Shown piece by piece: positions 35,216 to 43,685 of a stretch of DNA of 64,000 nucleotides (positions are counted from its first letter, which is position 1; every line of letters begins with the position of its first letter). Both the position numbers and the translations under genes were made by a program. Where the stretch lies: positions 62,001 through 126,000 of the forward strand of contig JAVHLP010000004.1 of assembly GCA_031082145.1 (NCBI GenBank), given 5' to 3'. Source of the DNA: a bacterium. Its GTDB lineage: Bacteria; Bacillota; Sulfobacillia; UBA995. Below the pieces are notes generated by a model. It was not told where the DNA came from. It saw nothing but the letters and a program-made list of their open reading frames with translations, and searched no databases.

Positions 35216-37161
35216 ACACCTGCCCCGGGTGCTCCGGCGCCAGGAACGCCCACCACGTCACCGTCCTCGCCGCCCTGTTGCTGGCGGCCGGTCTGATCAC
35301 ACCCTGGCTGGGTTTCGGCGTGGTCTCCGCCGAGGTCTGGTATGCGCTCTCCATGCTGGTGGCGGGAAGCCGCGTGTTCCCCCGCGGCCTGGCCGCGGCT
35401 TGGCGGCGGCGGCTGGACATCAACACCCTGGTGACGTCGGCGACGGTCGGGGCGGTGGCCATCGGGCAGTGGCAGGAGGGCGCCGTCGTGGTCCTGCTGT
35501 TCTGCCTGGGCGAGACCCTGGAGGCGGCCAGCCTGGAACGGACGCGCCGCTCGCTGCGGGGCCTGCTTGACCTGGCCCCCCGCCAGGCCACGGCCTGGCG
35601 GCAGGGATGTTTCGGGCCGGTTCCGGTGGACCAGGTGGAGGTGGGGGACCGGATCCTGGTGCGACCGGGTGAACGGGTGCCCGTGGACGGCCAGGTGGTG
35701 ACCGGTCACTCGTGGCTCGACGCGTCGCCTATCACCGGCGAGCCGCTGCCGTTGGCGGCCGGCCCGGGCACGCAGGTCCACGCCGGGACGCTGAACCAGG
35801 ACGGGGCCCTGGAGGTGGTGGCCACTTCGGCCGCCCGCGAGACCACCCTGGCCCGCATCATCCACCTGGTGGAGCGGGCACAGAGCGAGAAGGCTCCCGT
35901 GCAGCGGCTGGTTGATCGCTTCGCCGCCTGGTATACCCCTTTGGTGCTGGGTCTGGCGGCGGCGGCGGCCCTCTTGCCGCCGCTGCTGTTGGGCGCCCCG
36001 GTCGGCCCCTGGCTCTACCGCGCCCTGGCTTTCCTGCTCCTGGCCTGCCCTTGCGCCCTGGTGATCGCCACCCCGGTGGCAGTGGTTACCGCCATCGGCC
36101 AGGCCGCCCGTCACGGGGTGCTGATCAAGGGCGGCCGGTCGCTTGAAGCCCTGGGCAGCCTGCGAGCGGTTGTCCTGGACAAGACGGGCACCATCACCGA
36201 AGGGAGGCCTGTCGTGGCGGATGTGATCCCCGCCCCCGGCTGGAACCGGCGCCAGGTTCTCGAACTGGCGGCGGCAGTCGAGGCCGGCTCCGAGCATCCG
36301 CTGGGGGCGGCCATCCGGCGGGCGGCAGTTGACGAAGGCATCACGACACCGGTTGCCGCGGACTTCCTGACCCTGCCGGGACGGGGGATTCGAGCCTCTG
36401 TGGGCGGGCGGGACGTCTGGGTGGGCCGGCCCCGGCCGGCGGCGGGAGCGGGCTCTTGGCCGGAGGCCGCCGGCGGGCTGACCGCCGTTGTGGTCGAGGC
36501 GGACGGGCGGCCGGCGGGCCGGGTGACCTTCCGGGATCGGGTACGGGCGGAGGCCCGGGAGGCGGTGGCAGCCTTGCGCGGGCAGGGGATCCGCCGGGTG
36601 GAGGTTCTCTCCGGCGACGCGCCGGCGGCGACGGCGGAGGCGGCCGCGGCAGCCGGCGCCGACACTTTCCAGGGCGGGCTGCTGCCCGAAGACAAGGCCG
36701 GCCGCGTGAGCGAACTGGCCGCCCTGTCCGGCGGCGTGGCCATGGTGGGGGATGGCATCAACGACGCCCCGGCCCTGGCGGCGGCCACGGTGGGCATCGC
36801 CATGGGCGGGGGCGGGACCGACGTGGCCCTGGAGACGGCGGGCGTTGCCCTCATCCGGCCCGACCTGGGGCGGGTGGCCTATGCCGTCGAGCTCGGCCGG
36901 CGGGCCCGCCGGGTGATAGCCGAGAACGTGGTACTGGCCGTCGGGATCAAGCTCGCCCTGCTCTTGCTGGCCATTCCCGGCCGCTTGACCTTGTGGCTGG
37001 CCGTGTTGGGCGACTCCGGTACGGCCTTGCTGGTCATCATGAACTCCCTGCGGCTGCGGCAGGAGGCCGTGAGCCCGGTGCGGAAGTCTGCGGCCGGCCT
37101 GGACCGGTCAGGCTGCTGCTCCCACGGCCGGGAAGCGGGGCGGGCGGCCGGGCTCACGTAG
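35212..37161 (+). CDS. CadA/ZntA-type heavy-metal P-type ATPase
   Basis: A 649-residue P1B pump: SPITGEPLP actuator motif, membrane metal site CPCALVIATP, phosphorylation motif LDKTGTITEG, HP motif GSEHPLGAA and hinge MVGDGINDAPAL. It lacks an N-terminal heavy-metal-associated domain; only a short CPGC precedes the helices. The C-terminus has a SGCCSHGRE tail that might bind metal. Coupled to the CadC-like repressor by a GTGA overlap, so the pair is a metal-induced efflux unit for Cd/Zn/Pb. Confidence 0.9.
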   Translation: MNTCPGCSGARNAHHVTVLAALLLAAGLITPWLGFGVVSAEVWYALSMLVAGSRVFPRGLAAAWRRRLDINTLVTSATVGAVAIGQWQEGAVVVLLFCLGETLEAASLERTRRSLRGLLDLAPRQATAWRQGCFGPVPVDQVEVGDRILVRPGERVPVDGQVVTGHSWLDASPITGEPLPLAAGPGTQVHAGTLNQDGALEVVATSAARETTLARIIHLVERAQSEKAPVQRLVDRFAAWYTPLVLGLAAAAALLPPLLLGAPVGPWLYRALAFLLLACPCALVIATPVAVVTAIGQAARHGVLIKGGRSLEALGSLRAVVLDKTGTITEGRPVVADVIPAPGWNRRQVLELAAAVEAGSEHPLGAAIRRAAVDEGITTPVAADFLTLPGRGIRASVGGRDVWVGRPRPAAGAGSWPEAAGGLTAVVVEADGRPAGRVTFRDRVRAEAREAVAALRGQGIRRVEVLSGDAPAATAEAAAAAGADTFQGGLLPEDKAGRVSELAALSGGVAMVGDGINDAPALAAATVGIAMGGGGTDVALETAGVALIRPDLGRVAYAVELGRRARRVIAENVVLAVGIKLALLLLAIPGRLTLWLAVLGDSGTALLVIMNSLRLRQEAVSPVRKSAAGLDRSGCCSHGREAGRAAGLT

Positions 37162-37181
37162 GGGCGGGAGGAGTGATTGAC

Positions 37182-37919
37182 GTGGCCGAGGGGTTTGACG
37201 CCGCCCGGGCGGCGATCCGGTTGGCCGGGTGGATGCGGCGGCGGGTGCGGGCAGCAGGGGCTAGGGGCTTGGTCTTCGGGATCAGCGGCGGGGTGGATTC
37301 AGCGGTGGTGGCAGCTCTGGCCCGCCGAGCTTGCCCGGGAAACCTGCTCGGACTGTTCTTGCCTTGTGACAGCGACCCGATCGACGAGCGGATGGCCGGA
37401 CTGGTGGCCCGGAGCCTGGACATCCCGATGCGTACGGTGGACCTCAGTCCCGCCTACCGGGCCCTTCTGGCGGGCGCCGAAGTCGTGGCCGGCGACGGCG
37501 ACCCGCCGCTGGCCCGGGCCAACCTGAAAGCGAGGCTCCGGATGGCCACCTGGTATTACTACGCCAACCGCCTGGATTACCTGGTGGCGGGTGGCGGCAA
37601 CCGCAGCGAGCTGGAGGTGGGCTACTTCACCAAGTACGGCGACGGCGGCGTGGATCTCTTGCCCCTCGCCGGGCTGGTCAAAGGCCAGGTCTACGAGCTG
37701 GCAGCCCACCTTGGAGTGCCGGCGGACGTCCTCCGGCGACCGCCCACCGCCGGCCTCTGGCCGGGCCAGACCGATGAAGCGGAGCTAGGCCTGACCTACG
37801 CCGACCTCGACACTTACCTGCTCACGGGTCGGGGCCCGGCCGGCGTCGCCGGGCGGGTGGAGGCCATGCGGCACCGGTCTCGGCACAAGCGGCGGGCCCC
37901 GGCCCGCCCCCGGCCCTGA
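37182..37919 (+). CDS. nadE: NAD+ synthase (ammonia-type)
   Basis: About 245 residues with the ATP pyrophosphatase P-loop GISGGVDSAVVAAL (about 28-41) and the NadE blocks ARANLKARLRM, GGGNRSELEVGYFTKYGDGG and PTAGLWPGQTDEAELG. It makes NAD+ from nicotinate adenine dinucleotide and NH3; no glutaminase domain is fused. GTG at 37182 is best placed relative to GGGAGGAG; GTG at 37173 is an alternative. Confidence 0.92.
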   Translation: MAEGFDAARAAIRLAGWMRRRVRAAGARGLVFGISGGVDSAVVAALARRACPGNLLGLFLPCDSDPIDERMAGLVARSLDIPMRTVDLSPAYRALLAGAEVVAGDGDPPLARANLKARLRMATWYYYANRLDYLVAGGGNRSELEVGYFTKYGDGGVDLLPLAGLVKGQVYELAAHLGVPADVLRRPPTAGLWPGQTDEAELGLTYADLDTYLLTGRGPAGVAGRVEAMRHRSRHKRRAPARPRP

Positions 37920-37998
37920 AGGCGGGGAAGGAGAGGGTCGCCGGCCGGGGAAAATAGAGGAAAGATCTACGTGCTCTCGCCGGGGAGGCCACGAAGTC

Positions 37999-39756
37999 AT
38001 GCTGACACGGCTGGTAGTCCGCAACTTCAAACGTTTCCGAGAACTGGACGTGGAACTGGGAAACCCAGTGGTCTTTGTTGGCCCGAACAACTCCGGTAAG
38101 ACTACAGTCCTCCAGGCTTTGGCCCTATGGGACATCGGGGTAAAGCGCTGGGTGGAGAAGCGGGGCGAAAAGCCGCCAGAGAAGCGGCCTGGAGTGACCA
38201 TCAACCGGCGTGACCTGATCGCGCTGCCCGTTCCCGAGAACAACCTTCTGTGGCGCGATCTCCACGTGCGGGCCGCCCACCGAGCTGCCGGGGGGCTGCG
38301 GACCGAGAACGTGCGGATGGACATTCTGGTGGAAGGAGTATCGGCGCAGCAGCCATGGGAGTGCGGCCTGGAGTTTGACTACGCGAACGAAGAATCCCTC
38401 TACTGCCGACCTCTACGGACGGGAGCAGGCGCTGCTCGCATGACCGTTCCCGCCCCAGCTCCGGCAGTCCGAATCGCATATCTTACTCCCATGTCCGGCT
38501 TGGCGGCCCAGGAAGATCGCCTTGACCCAGGGGCCGTCAGCGTACGCATCGGCGAGGGCAGAACGGCGGAGGTGCTCCGCAACCTGTGCTATCGCCTCCT
38601 CGAGAAGGATGGGGGGATCGCTTGGGGCAAGGTCAGGGATAAGATAGCTGCCCTGTTCTTCGGAGTTCAACTGGAGGAACCGACCTACGTGCCTGAACGC
38701 GGTCAGATAACCATGGCGTATCGTGAGAGAAAGCCGGACGGGCGCGACATACGGATGGACCTGTCTTCGGCGGGGCGGGGCATGCAGCAGACCCTCCTCC
38801 TGCTCGCCTTCTTGTACAGCAACAGGGGGGCTGTCCTGCTGGTTGATGAGCCCGATGCCCACCTGGAATTCCTTCGCCAGCAGCAGATATACCAGGTCTT
38901 AACGGACGTCGGGCGCGAACAAGACAACCAGATCATCATCGCCAGTCACTCTGAGGTGGTTCTGCGCGAGGCAATGGATCGCGATGTGGTGATCTCGTTG
39001 GTGGGACGGCGACCCCATCGGATCGACAACCGAGCGAGCAGCCAACTGGCCAAGGCGCTGAAAGAGATCGCCGGCGAGGACTACTTCCGAGCTGAGCAGA
39101 GAGGTTGGGGTCTCTACCTCGAGGGACCAACTGACCTGGCAATCCTCCGCGCGTTGGCCCGCAGGCTTGAGCACCCAGCAATGACGCACTTGGAGTCGCC
39201 GTTCGTCCACTACTCAGGCAACGACGTCCAGAAGGCCCGAGCCCACTTCTTTGGCCTTCGGGAGGCCAAGGAAGACCTTGTCGGTATCGCTGTCTTTGAC
39301 CGGAACCCGGGATTTGTAGCTCACCCTGAAACGCCACTTCGGGAGATCACCTGGCAACGGCGTGAGATCGAGAACTACCTCTGCCACCGGGGAGTTCTGC
39401 TGTCCTACGCTCGGAGCGCAGTGCCTAGGAACGACGGGCCTTTGTTTGACGTGTCGGAAGAACTACGCCGGCAGGAGATAATGGAGAAATGCATAGAAGA
39501 GATCGAGGGAGCCTTGGCCACCTTGGGCAAGCCTTCTCCCTGGGGTCCTGATATCAAGGCGAGTGACGAGTTCTTGGCCCCGGTGTTCGACAAGTTCTAC
39601 GAGCGTCTCGGCCTACCCAATCTCATGCGCAAGACGAATTACCACACCTTGGCTGAGCACCTCCCGAGGGAAGCGATTGACCCGGAAGTCATGATGGTGC
39701 TCGATGCTATCGCCCAAGTCGGGGCGTCATCAATTCCCGCTCAGGACACTATCTGA
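37999..39756 (+). CDS. AAA15/OLD-like ATPase with C-terminal TOPRIM-like region
   Basis: A 585-residue protein. Its N-terminal ABC/SMC-like ATPase starts MLTRLVVRNFKRF and has Walker A GPNNSGKTT, signature-like LSSAGRGMQQTLLLLAF, Walker B VLLVDEPDAHLEF and IIIASHSEVVL. After residue 360, LYLEGPTDLAILRALARRL, GIAVFDRN and QRREIENYL resemble a TOPRIM/DUF4435-type nuclease region, although the usual DxD reads DRN. Such ATPase-TOPRIM proteins include OLD nucleases and PARIS (AriA/AriB) anti-phage proteins. It stands alone between nadE and yebC, with lower GC than neighbours, suggesting a transferred gene. Function inferred. Confidence 0.8.
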   Translation: MLTRLVVRNFKRFRELDVELGNPVVFVGPNNSGKTTVLQALALWDIGVKRWVEKRGEKPPEKRPGVTINRRDLIALPVPENNLLWRDLHVRAAHRAAGGLRTENVRMDILVEGVSAQQPWECGLEFDYANEESLYCRPLRTGAGAARMTVPAPAPAVRIAYLTPMSGLAAQEDRLDPGAVSVRIGEGRTAEVLRNLCYRLLEKDGGIAWGKVRDKIAALFFGVQLEEPTYVPERGQITMAYRERKPDGRDIRMDLSSAGRGMQQTLLLLAFLYSNRGAVLLVDEPDAHLEFLRQQQIYQVLTDVGREQDNQIIIASHSEVVLREAMDRDVVISLVGRRPHRIDNRASSQLAKALKEIAGEDYFRAEQRGWGLYLEGPTDLAILRALARRLEHPAMTHLESPFVHYSGNDVQKARAHFFGLREAKEDLVGIAVFDRNPGFVAHPETPLREITWQRREIENYLCHRGVLLSYARSAVPRNDGPLFDVSEELRRQEIMEKCIEEIEGALATLGKPSPWGPDIKASDEFLAPVFDKFYERLGLPNLMRKTNYHTLAEHLPREAIDPEVMMVLDAIAQVGASSIPAQDTI

Positions 39757-39776
39757 TCTGCTTAGGGTGGGAGAGC

Positions 39777-40520
39777 GTGGCCGGTCACTCCAAGTGGGCT
39801 AACATCAAACGGCGCAAGGCGCAGGTGGACGACCAGAAGGGTCGGGTCTTCTCGCGGATCTCCCGCGAGTTGAGCGTCGCCGCCCGTCAGGGCGGCTGCA
39901 ATCCCGAGGCCAACCCCCGGCTGCGGGAGGCCATGCGGAAGGCCCGAGAGGCCAACCTGCCGGCTGAGAACGTGCAGCGGGCCATCCTCAAGGGAGCCGG
40001 CGAGCTTGAGGGAATGGAGTTCGAGGAGATCCTGTACGAGGGATACGGCCCCGGGGGAGTCGCCATCCTGGTCGAGATCGTCACCGACAACCGCCGTCGC
40101 ACGGCCGCGGCCATCCGGCATCTTTTCGCCAAGTACGGGGGGAGTCTGGGCGAGGCCGGCTGCGTGGCCTGGATGTTTGAGAAGAAGGGGGTCGTACTGG
40201 TGGCTCCTGAAGCGGACGAGGACGAGGTGCTGGCCACTGCCCTGGAGGCGGGAGCGGAGGACTTCTCCCGGGAGGCCGGCGCCGCCTACGAGATAACGTC
40301 CGACGCCCAGGGCCACGAGGCGGTGCGTTCGGCCCTGGAAGCGGCCGGCCTTCCGGTGGCCGAGGCCGAACTCACCATGGTGCCCCGCTCTACCATCAGG
40401 GTGGAAGAGCCGGACGCTTCCCGTGCCCTGGAGTTGCTGCTGGCCCTGGACGACCACGAGGACGTGCAACGGGTGCACGCCAACCTGGGTACGGATGACC
40501 GGCGGGCGGGGACCGGCTAG
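39777..40520 (+). CDS. yebC: YebC/PmpR-family protein
   Basis: A 247-residue YebC/TACO1 protein beginning AGHSKWANIKRRKAQVD. The hallmark RISRELSVAARQGG and EGYGPGGVAILVE blocks are present. Members act as DNA-binding regulators or as factors that relieve ribosome stalling at proline runs. GTG start after GGGTGGGAGAG. In many Firmicutes yebC precedes ruvC; here folT, an unknown gene and bofC lie between. Confidence 0.95.
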   Translation: MAGHSKWANIKRRKAQVDDQKGRVFSRISRELSVAARQGGCNPEANPRLREAMRKAREANLPAENVQRAILKGAGELEGMEFEEILYEGYGPGGVAILVEIVTDNRRRTAAAIRHLFAKYGGSLGEAGCVAWMFEKKGVVLVAPEADEDEVLATALEAGAEDFSREAGAAYEITSDAQGHEAVRSALEAAGLPVAEAELTMVPRSTIRVEEPDASRALELLLALDDHEDVQRVHANLGTDDRRAGTG

Positions 40521-40537
40521 GGCCGGCCCCCGCCCGG
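40504..40537. terminator. Bidirectional hairpin between yebC and folT
   Basis: GGGCGGGGACCGGC around the yebC stop pairs with GCCGGCCCCCGCCC, with one mismatch. No T run follows on either side. It lies between two converging genes and probably serves both. Confidence 0.5.
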
Positions 40538-40544
40538 CAACGGT

Positions 40545-41111
40545 TCAAGGACTCCCGCGATGACGGGAAGCCGTGGTCGCCCAAGCTACCCGGTTTGCTT
40601 CCAGGGTGTAGAACGACGCGGTAGCCAGGTGCAGCAGAGTCGTATAGACTGGGACCAACAGGCAACGGGCTGCCACCCGCATGGGGAGCAGGACCAGGGC
40701 CGCCTGGTTGAGCAGGATGGACAGGAAGAAGGTCTGTAGGACCATGGCGGTGATCACGTCGTTGACGAGCACGGCCCCGAAGAGCTGCTGCCAGCGGTAC
40801 GGAGGCCGGGCATAGAGCCGCAAGATCAGTGGCGGCAAGACTCCGTGCAGGGCCGAGGTCAGGGTCAGCAGCGGGAAGTAGGGCCCGCCATAGGGGTTGA
40901 GGGGGAACCCGATGATGTCGGCCAGGGCGCCCACGGTTCCGCCGGCTACCGGGCCGAACAACAGCCCGGCCAGGGCGATGGGCACCTCGCCAAAAGACAG
41001 CCGCAGGGCTCCAACCCCGGCGATGGGCAGCATCGCCCCGAAGAAGCGGGTAAGGATCACACTGGTGGCGGTGAGCAGGCTAAGGTGGGCCAAAACCCTC
41101 ACCCGGGACAA
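40545..41111 (-). CDS. folT: Folate-specific ECF transporter S component
   Basis: About 188 residues with five to six helices and the FolT pattern LRLSFGEVPIALAGLLFGP, GALADIIGFPLNPYGG and YFPLLTLTSALHGV. It binds folate at the membrane and uses shared EcfA/EcfT modules encoded elsewhere. The assignment is reinforced by the THF riboswitch upstream. TTG at 41111 is favoured: GGGAGG lies seven bases upstream, whereas GTG at 41120 overlaps the SD. Confidence 0.88.
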   Translation of the reverse strand: MSRVRVLAHLSLLTATSVILTRFFGAMLPIAGVGALRLSFGEVPIALAGLLFGPVAGGTVGALADIIGFPLNPYGGPYFPLLTLTSALHGVLPPLILRLYARPPYRWQQLFGAVLVNDVITAMVLQTFFLSILLNQAALVLLPMRVAARCLLVPVYTTLLHLATASFYTLEANRVAWATTASRHRGSP

Positions 41112-41119
41112 ATAGTTCA

Positions 41120-41166
41120 CCTCCCTTCTCTCCGGCTAGCAGTCGCCGCACCGAAGAGAAGAGAGG
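41120..41166 (-). promoter_or_regulatory. Shine-Dalgarno-sequestering helix (folT expression platform)
   Basis: In the RNA, CCTCTCTTCTC can pair over 11 bases with GAGAAGGGAGG, which contains the folT ribosome site. It follows the riboswitch aptamer directly, so folate-dependent control is most likely at translation initiation. Confidence 0.7.
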
Positions 41167-41190
41167 CGGAAAGCCCCGGTTCCCTTGAGG

Positions 41191-41287
41191 GGCAGCGGAC
41201 GCGGCACTCGTACCGCAGGCAGTTGACCTTTCGTTCAGGGGCGACTTCCCATCCCCTGACACTTGACGCACGAGTGCCTACTCTGCC
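41191..41287 (-). ncRNA. Tetrahydrofolate (THF) riboswitch, folT type
   Basis: The minus-strand RNA has the aptamer landmarks in order: GGCAGAGUAG at the 5' side, GUCAAGUG, GGGAUGGGAAGUCG and, before the closing strand, CGCGUCCGCUGCC. The closing helix GGCAG/CUGCC is intact. THF riboswitches of this class sit upstream of folT genes in Firmicutes and lower expression when reduced folates are plentiful. Confidence 0.87.
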
Positions 41288-41297
41288 TTCCTGAGCC

Positions 41298-41326
41298 AGT
41301 ATAGCAGACTCCAACCCGGTCAACAA
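41298..41326 (-). promoter_or_regulatory. Promoter of the folT riboswitch transcript
   Basis: TTGTTG and TATACT are spaced 17 bp apart on the minus strand, placing the transcript start a few bases before the aptamer. Confidence 0.65.
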
Positions 41327-41349
41327 GACTAACCTGGGAGGCGGTCAAC

Positions 41350-41925
41350 ATGACGCGCAGTCGCCGTTCGGCGCCCGCCCGGCGCTACTACCTGCCGATC
41401 CTGGCAGCGGCTTTTCTGGCCCTGTGGCTCGCGCTGCTCGCGGCCACCGGCCCCGGGGTGTGGACGCTGCGCCCCGTTGAGACGATCAGGGCCCGGGGAG
41501 TCGTGTACGTGGCCCCCGTGCCCGGCGAGTTACAGACGGAGGGCGCGGATCCGATTACCCTGGAGGCCGAGCTCACCCCCAACCCCTACCTGCGCCCGAT
41601 CACCGACGAGCCCGGCCACTGGCTGACCAACCGGCCGCTGGCCGGCGAGGCGGAGATCGAGCAAGCCGGGGTCAGGGCCAGGGCTCACCTGGGAGCCAGC
41701 CAACTGGTGGCCGTGGTCAACCTCGGCTACTGGGTGCTGCTGCCTTTCGTGGGGGTCCTCTTCTTGCTGGGCACCTACTGGGCGAGTGTTCCCGAGGAGG
41801 CCCGGCGGCCGCTGGCCGTGGCCCGCGCCGGCTTCGCGGTGCTGGTGCTGCTGTCCCTGTTGCCAGGCCTACCGGGCCTGCTATGGGCGTTGACCCGCTT
41901 CACCCGGGGGCTGCCCACGCCCTGA
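41350..41925 (+). CDS. Membrane protein of unknown function
   Basis: A 191-residue protein: basic start, helix at about 13-33, a hydrophilic segment of about 85 residues (probably extracytoplasmic), then two helices (about 120-140 and 156-180). No cysteine and no recognised family. ATG after CTGGGAGGCGG. It lies 64 bp before the bofC-like gene and may share its transcript, which makes an envelope or sporulation role possible but unproven. Confidence 0.55.
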   Translation: MTRSRRSAPARRYYLPILAAAFLALWLALLAATGPGVWTLRPVETIRARGVVYVAPVPGELQTEGADPITLEAELTPNPYLRPITDEPGHWLTNRPLAGEAEIEQAGVRARAHLGASQLVAVVNLGYWVLLPFVGVLFLLGTYWASVPEEARRPLAVARAGFAVLVLLSLLPGLPGLLWALTRFTRGLPTP

Positions 41926-41989
41926 CTCCGCATAGCTCCTCCCGGCGGGGGCGACAATAAGACCGAGTCCCGGGTGGGAGGAGACGTAC

Positions 41990-42526
41990 ATGATCCCGCG
42001 CCGCCGCTTGGCGGTGATCCTGGTCGTGGTGGCCGCGACGGCGGTCACCCTGGGGGGGGTCCGCTTCCTGCGGCGGAGCGGCCGGACGATCCCCGCACCG
42101 CCGGTGAAGCCGGCGGTGGAGGAGATTCTCCGCGAGGACGCCGTCATCATCTGGCGCATTGAGTACCAGGGCTGCGGGACGATCGAGGAGTTCCCGTCCC
42201 CGGCGGCCGGCATGGCCGGCTGGAGCCGGGATCGCCTTGCCGCCGCGATGCCCGCGTGGCGGCTGGAAGACTTCAGCCCCACCGGCGCCCTGTTCACCCG
42301 TAACACGCCCGGCCTCTGCCCCGACATGCAGCTGTACCGGACGGTGGGCCTCCACGAAGGGCGGGTGGCCGTCTACTACGGCCGGCCGCCACACCTGATG
42401 CTGAAGGAAGTCACCGCTATCCACGCGACGTCGCTGTCCGAGAAGGACCGCCGGCAGTTGGAGGACGGCATCGTGGTGCGAGGCGACGAGGCGGTCCTGC
42501 GGCTGCTGGAAGGGCTGGACAACTAA
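41990..42526 (+). CDS. bofC: BofC-like protein
   Basis: A 178-residue protein with one N-terminal membrane helix or signal (about 5-24). The C-terminal half matches the BofC C-terminal domain: GRVAVYYGRPPHLMLKEVTA, LSEKDRRQLEDGI and LRLLEGLDN. In Bacillus BofC is a forespore protein restraining SpoIVB signalling during sigma-K activation. It lies directly upstream of ruvC, a neighbourhood common in Clostridia. The N-terminal domain is less conserved, so confidence is moderate. Confidence 0.75.
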   Translation: MIPRRRLAVILVVVAATAVTLGGVRFLRRSGRTIPAPPVKPAVEEILREDAVIIWRIEYQGCGTIEEFPSPAAGMAGWSRDRLAAAMPAWRLEDFSPTGALFTRNTPGLCPDMQLYRTVGLHEGRVAVYYGRPPHLMLKEVTAIHATSLSEKDRRQLEDGIVVRGDEAVLRLLEGLDN

Positions 42527-42561
42527 CCGCAGCGCGGTCTGTCCGCAAGGATTAGCCACCG

Positions 42562-42583
42562 CCCCCGTTGAAGTTAACGGGGG
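42562..42583 (+). promoter_or_regulatory. Hairpin covering the ruvC ribosome site
   Basis: CCCCCGTT pairs perfectly with AACGGGGG around a six-base loop, and the 3' arm runs into the ruvC SD (GGGGGGAGG). Without a T tract it is less likely a terminator than a structure limiting ruvC translation. Confidence 0.45.
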
Positions 42584-42594
42584 GAGGCCTGGTC

Positions 42595-43080
42595 ATGCTG
42601 GTCATGGGAGTCGACCCGGGGACCGCCCGCACCGGCTATGGCCTGGTCCGTCCCGCCGGCGGCCGCCTGCAGGCGATTGCCCACGGGACCATTGAGACCT
42701 CCTCCAAACTGCCTCCCGCCGAGCGCCTGGCCGTCATCCACCGGCGGTTGGCGGGCCTCGTGGAACAGCACCGCCCGGCGGTGGTGGCGGTGGAGGAGGT
42801 GTTCTTCGGCGCTAACGCCCGCAGCGCCATGGCCGTTGGCCAGGCCCGGGGGGCGGCCCTGTTGGCCGCCGTCCTCGGCGGGGCGGCGGTAGCCGAGTAC
42901 ACTCCCTTCCAGGTAAAGCAGGCGGTGACCGGCTACGGCAGGGCGGACAAGGGTCAGGTCCGCTTCATGGTCAAGTCCCTGCTCGGGCTCAAGGAGATTC
43001 CCTTCCATGATGACGTCACCGACGCTCTGGCCACGGCCATTTGCTGCCTGCACCGCTGGCGGGGGGAGGCCTGGGCGTGA
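42595..43080 (+). CDS. ruvC: Holliday junction resolvase RuvC
   Basis: About 161 residues with the RNase H-like catalytic acids: VMGVDPGTARTGYG (Asp), VAVEEVFFGANARSA (Glu) and FHDDVTDALATAICC (Asp pair). It cuts four-way junctions delivered by RuvAB. ATG at 42595 lies after GGGGAGG. The stop overlaps the ruvA GTG. Confidence 0.95.
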   Translation: MLVMGVDPGTARTGYGLVRPAGGRLQAIAHGTIETSSKLPPAERLAVIHRRLAGLVEQHRPAVVAVEEVFFGANARSAMAVGQARGAALLAAVLGGAAVAEYTPFQVKQAVTGYGRADKGQVRFMVKSLLGLKEIPFHDDVTDALATAICCLHRWRGEAWA

Positions 43081-43676
43081 TCAGTTTCTTGCGGGGCACG
43101 GTGGCGGCCCTCGACGCCTCGATGGTCGTGCTGGACGTGGGAGGTGTGGGTTACCGGGTCACCGTCCCCGCCACCACTCGGGCCCGGCTGCCGGCGGTGG
43201 GTGAAGCGGCAACCATCCATACCTACCTGCACCTCCGGGAGGATGGCCTGGAGTTATTTGGATTCGGGCAGCCCGAGGAGGTTCGCCTCTTTGAGACGCT
43301 CCTCAAGGTGACCGGCATCGGACCCCGCCTGGCCCTCAACGTGCTGTCGGCTCTGAGCCCCCGCGACTTCCTGGAGGCCCTGCTCTTCGAGGATCTGGCC
43401 GCCCTGACCCGGGTGCCCGGGATTGGCCGGAAGACCGCCCAGCGCCTGGTGCTCGAGTTGAAGGAGAGACTGGCCGGCATGGGCCCGGCTGACCTGCAGG
43501 CGCCGGTCCGTACGGGGAGCCCGGCCCGGGATGCCGCCGCCGAGGCCATGGAGGCCCTGGTGGCCCTGGGCTATAGCCGCCTCGAAGCTGGCCGGGCACT
43601 GGACCGGGCGGTGCGGGACCTCGGGGATGGGGCGGGCGCTCCGGCCCTTCTAAAGGCGAGCCTCAAACACTTGTAG
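43077..43676 (+). CDS. ruvA: Holliday junction DNA helicase subunit RuvA
   Basis: A 199-residue protein: N-terminal OB fold (MISFLRGTVAAL, VGGVGYRV), tandem HhH motifs (LKVTGIGPRLALNVLSAL and LTRVPGIGRKTAQRL) and a C-terminal RuvB-contacting domain (EAMEALVALGYSRLEA). GTG start overlapping ruvC by 4 bp. Confidence 0.96.
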   Translation: MISFLRGTVAALDASMVVLDVGGVGYRVTVPATTRARLPAVGEAATIHTYLHLREDGLELFGFGQPEEVRLFETLLKVTGIGPRLALNVLSALSPRDFLEALLFEDLAALTRVPGIGRKTAQRLVLELKERLAGMGPADLQAPVRTGSPARDAAAEAMEALVALGYSRLEAGRALDRAVRDLGDGAGAPALLKASLKHL

Positions 43677-43685
43677 GAGGCGGCG

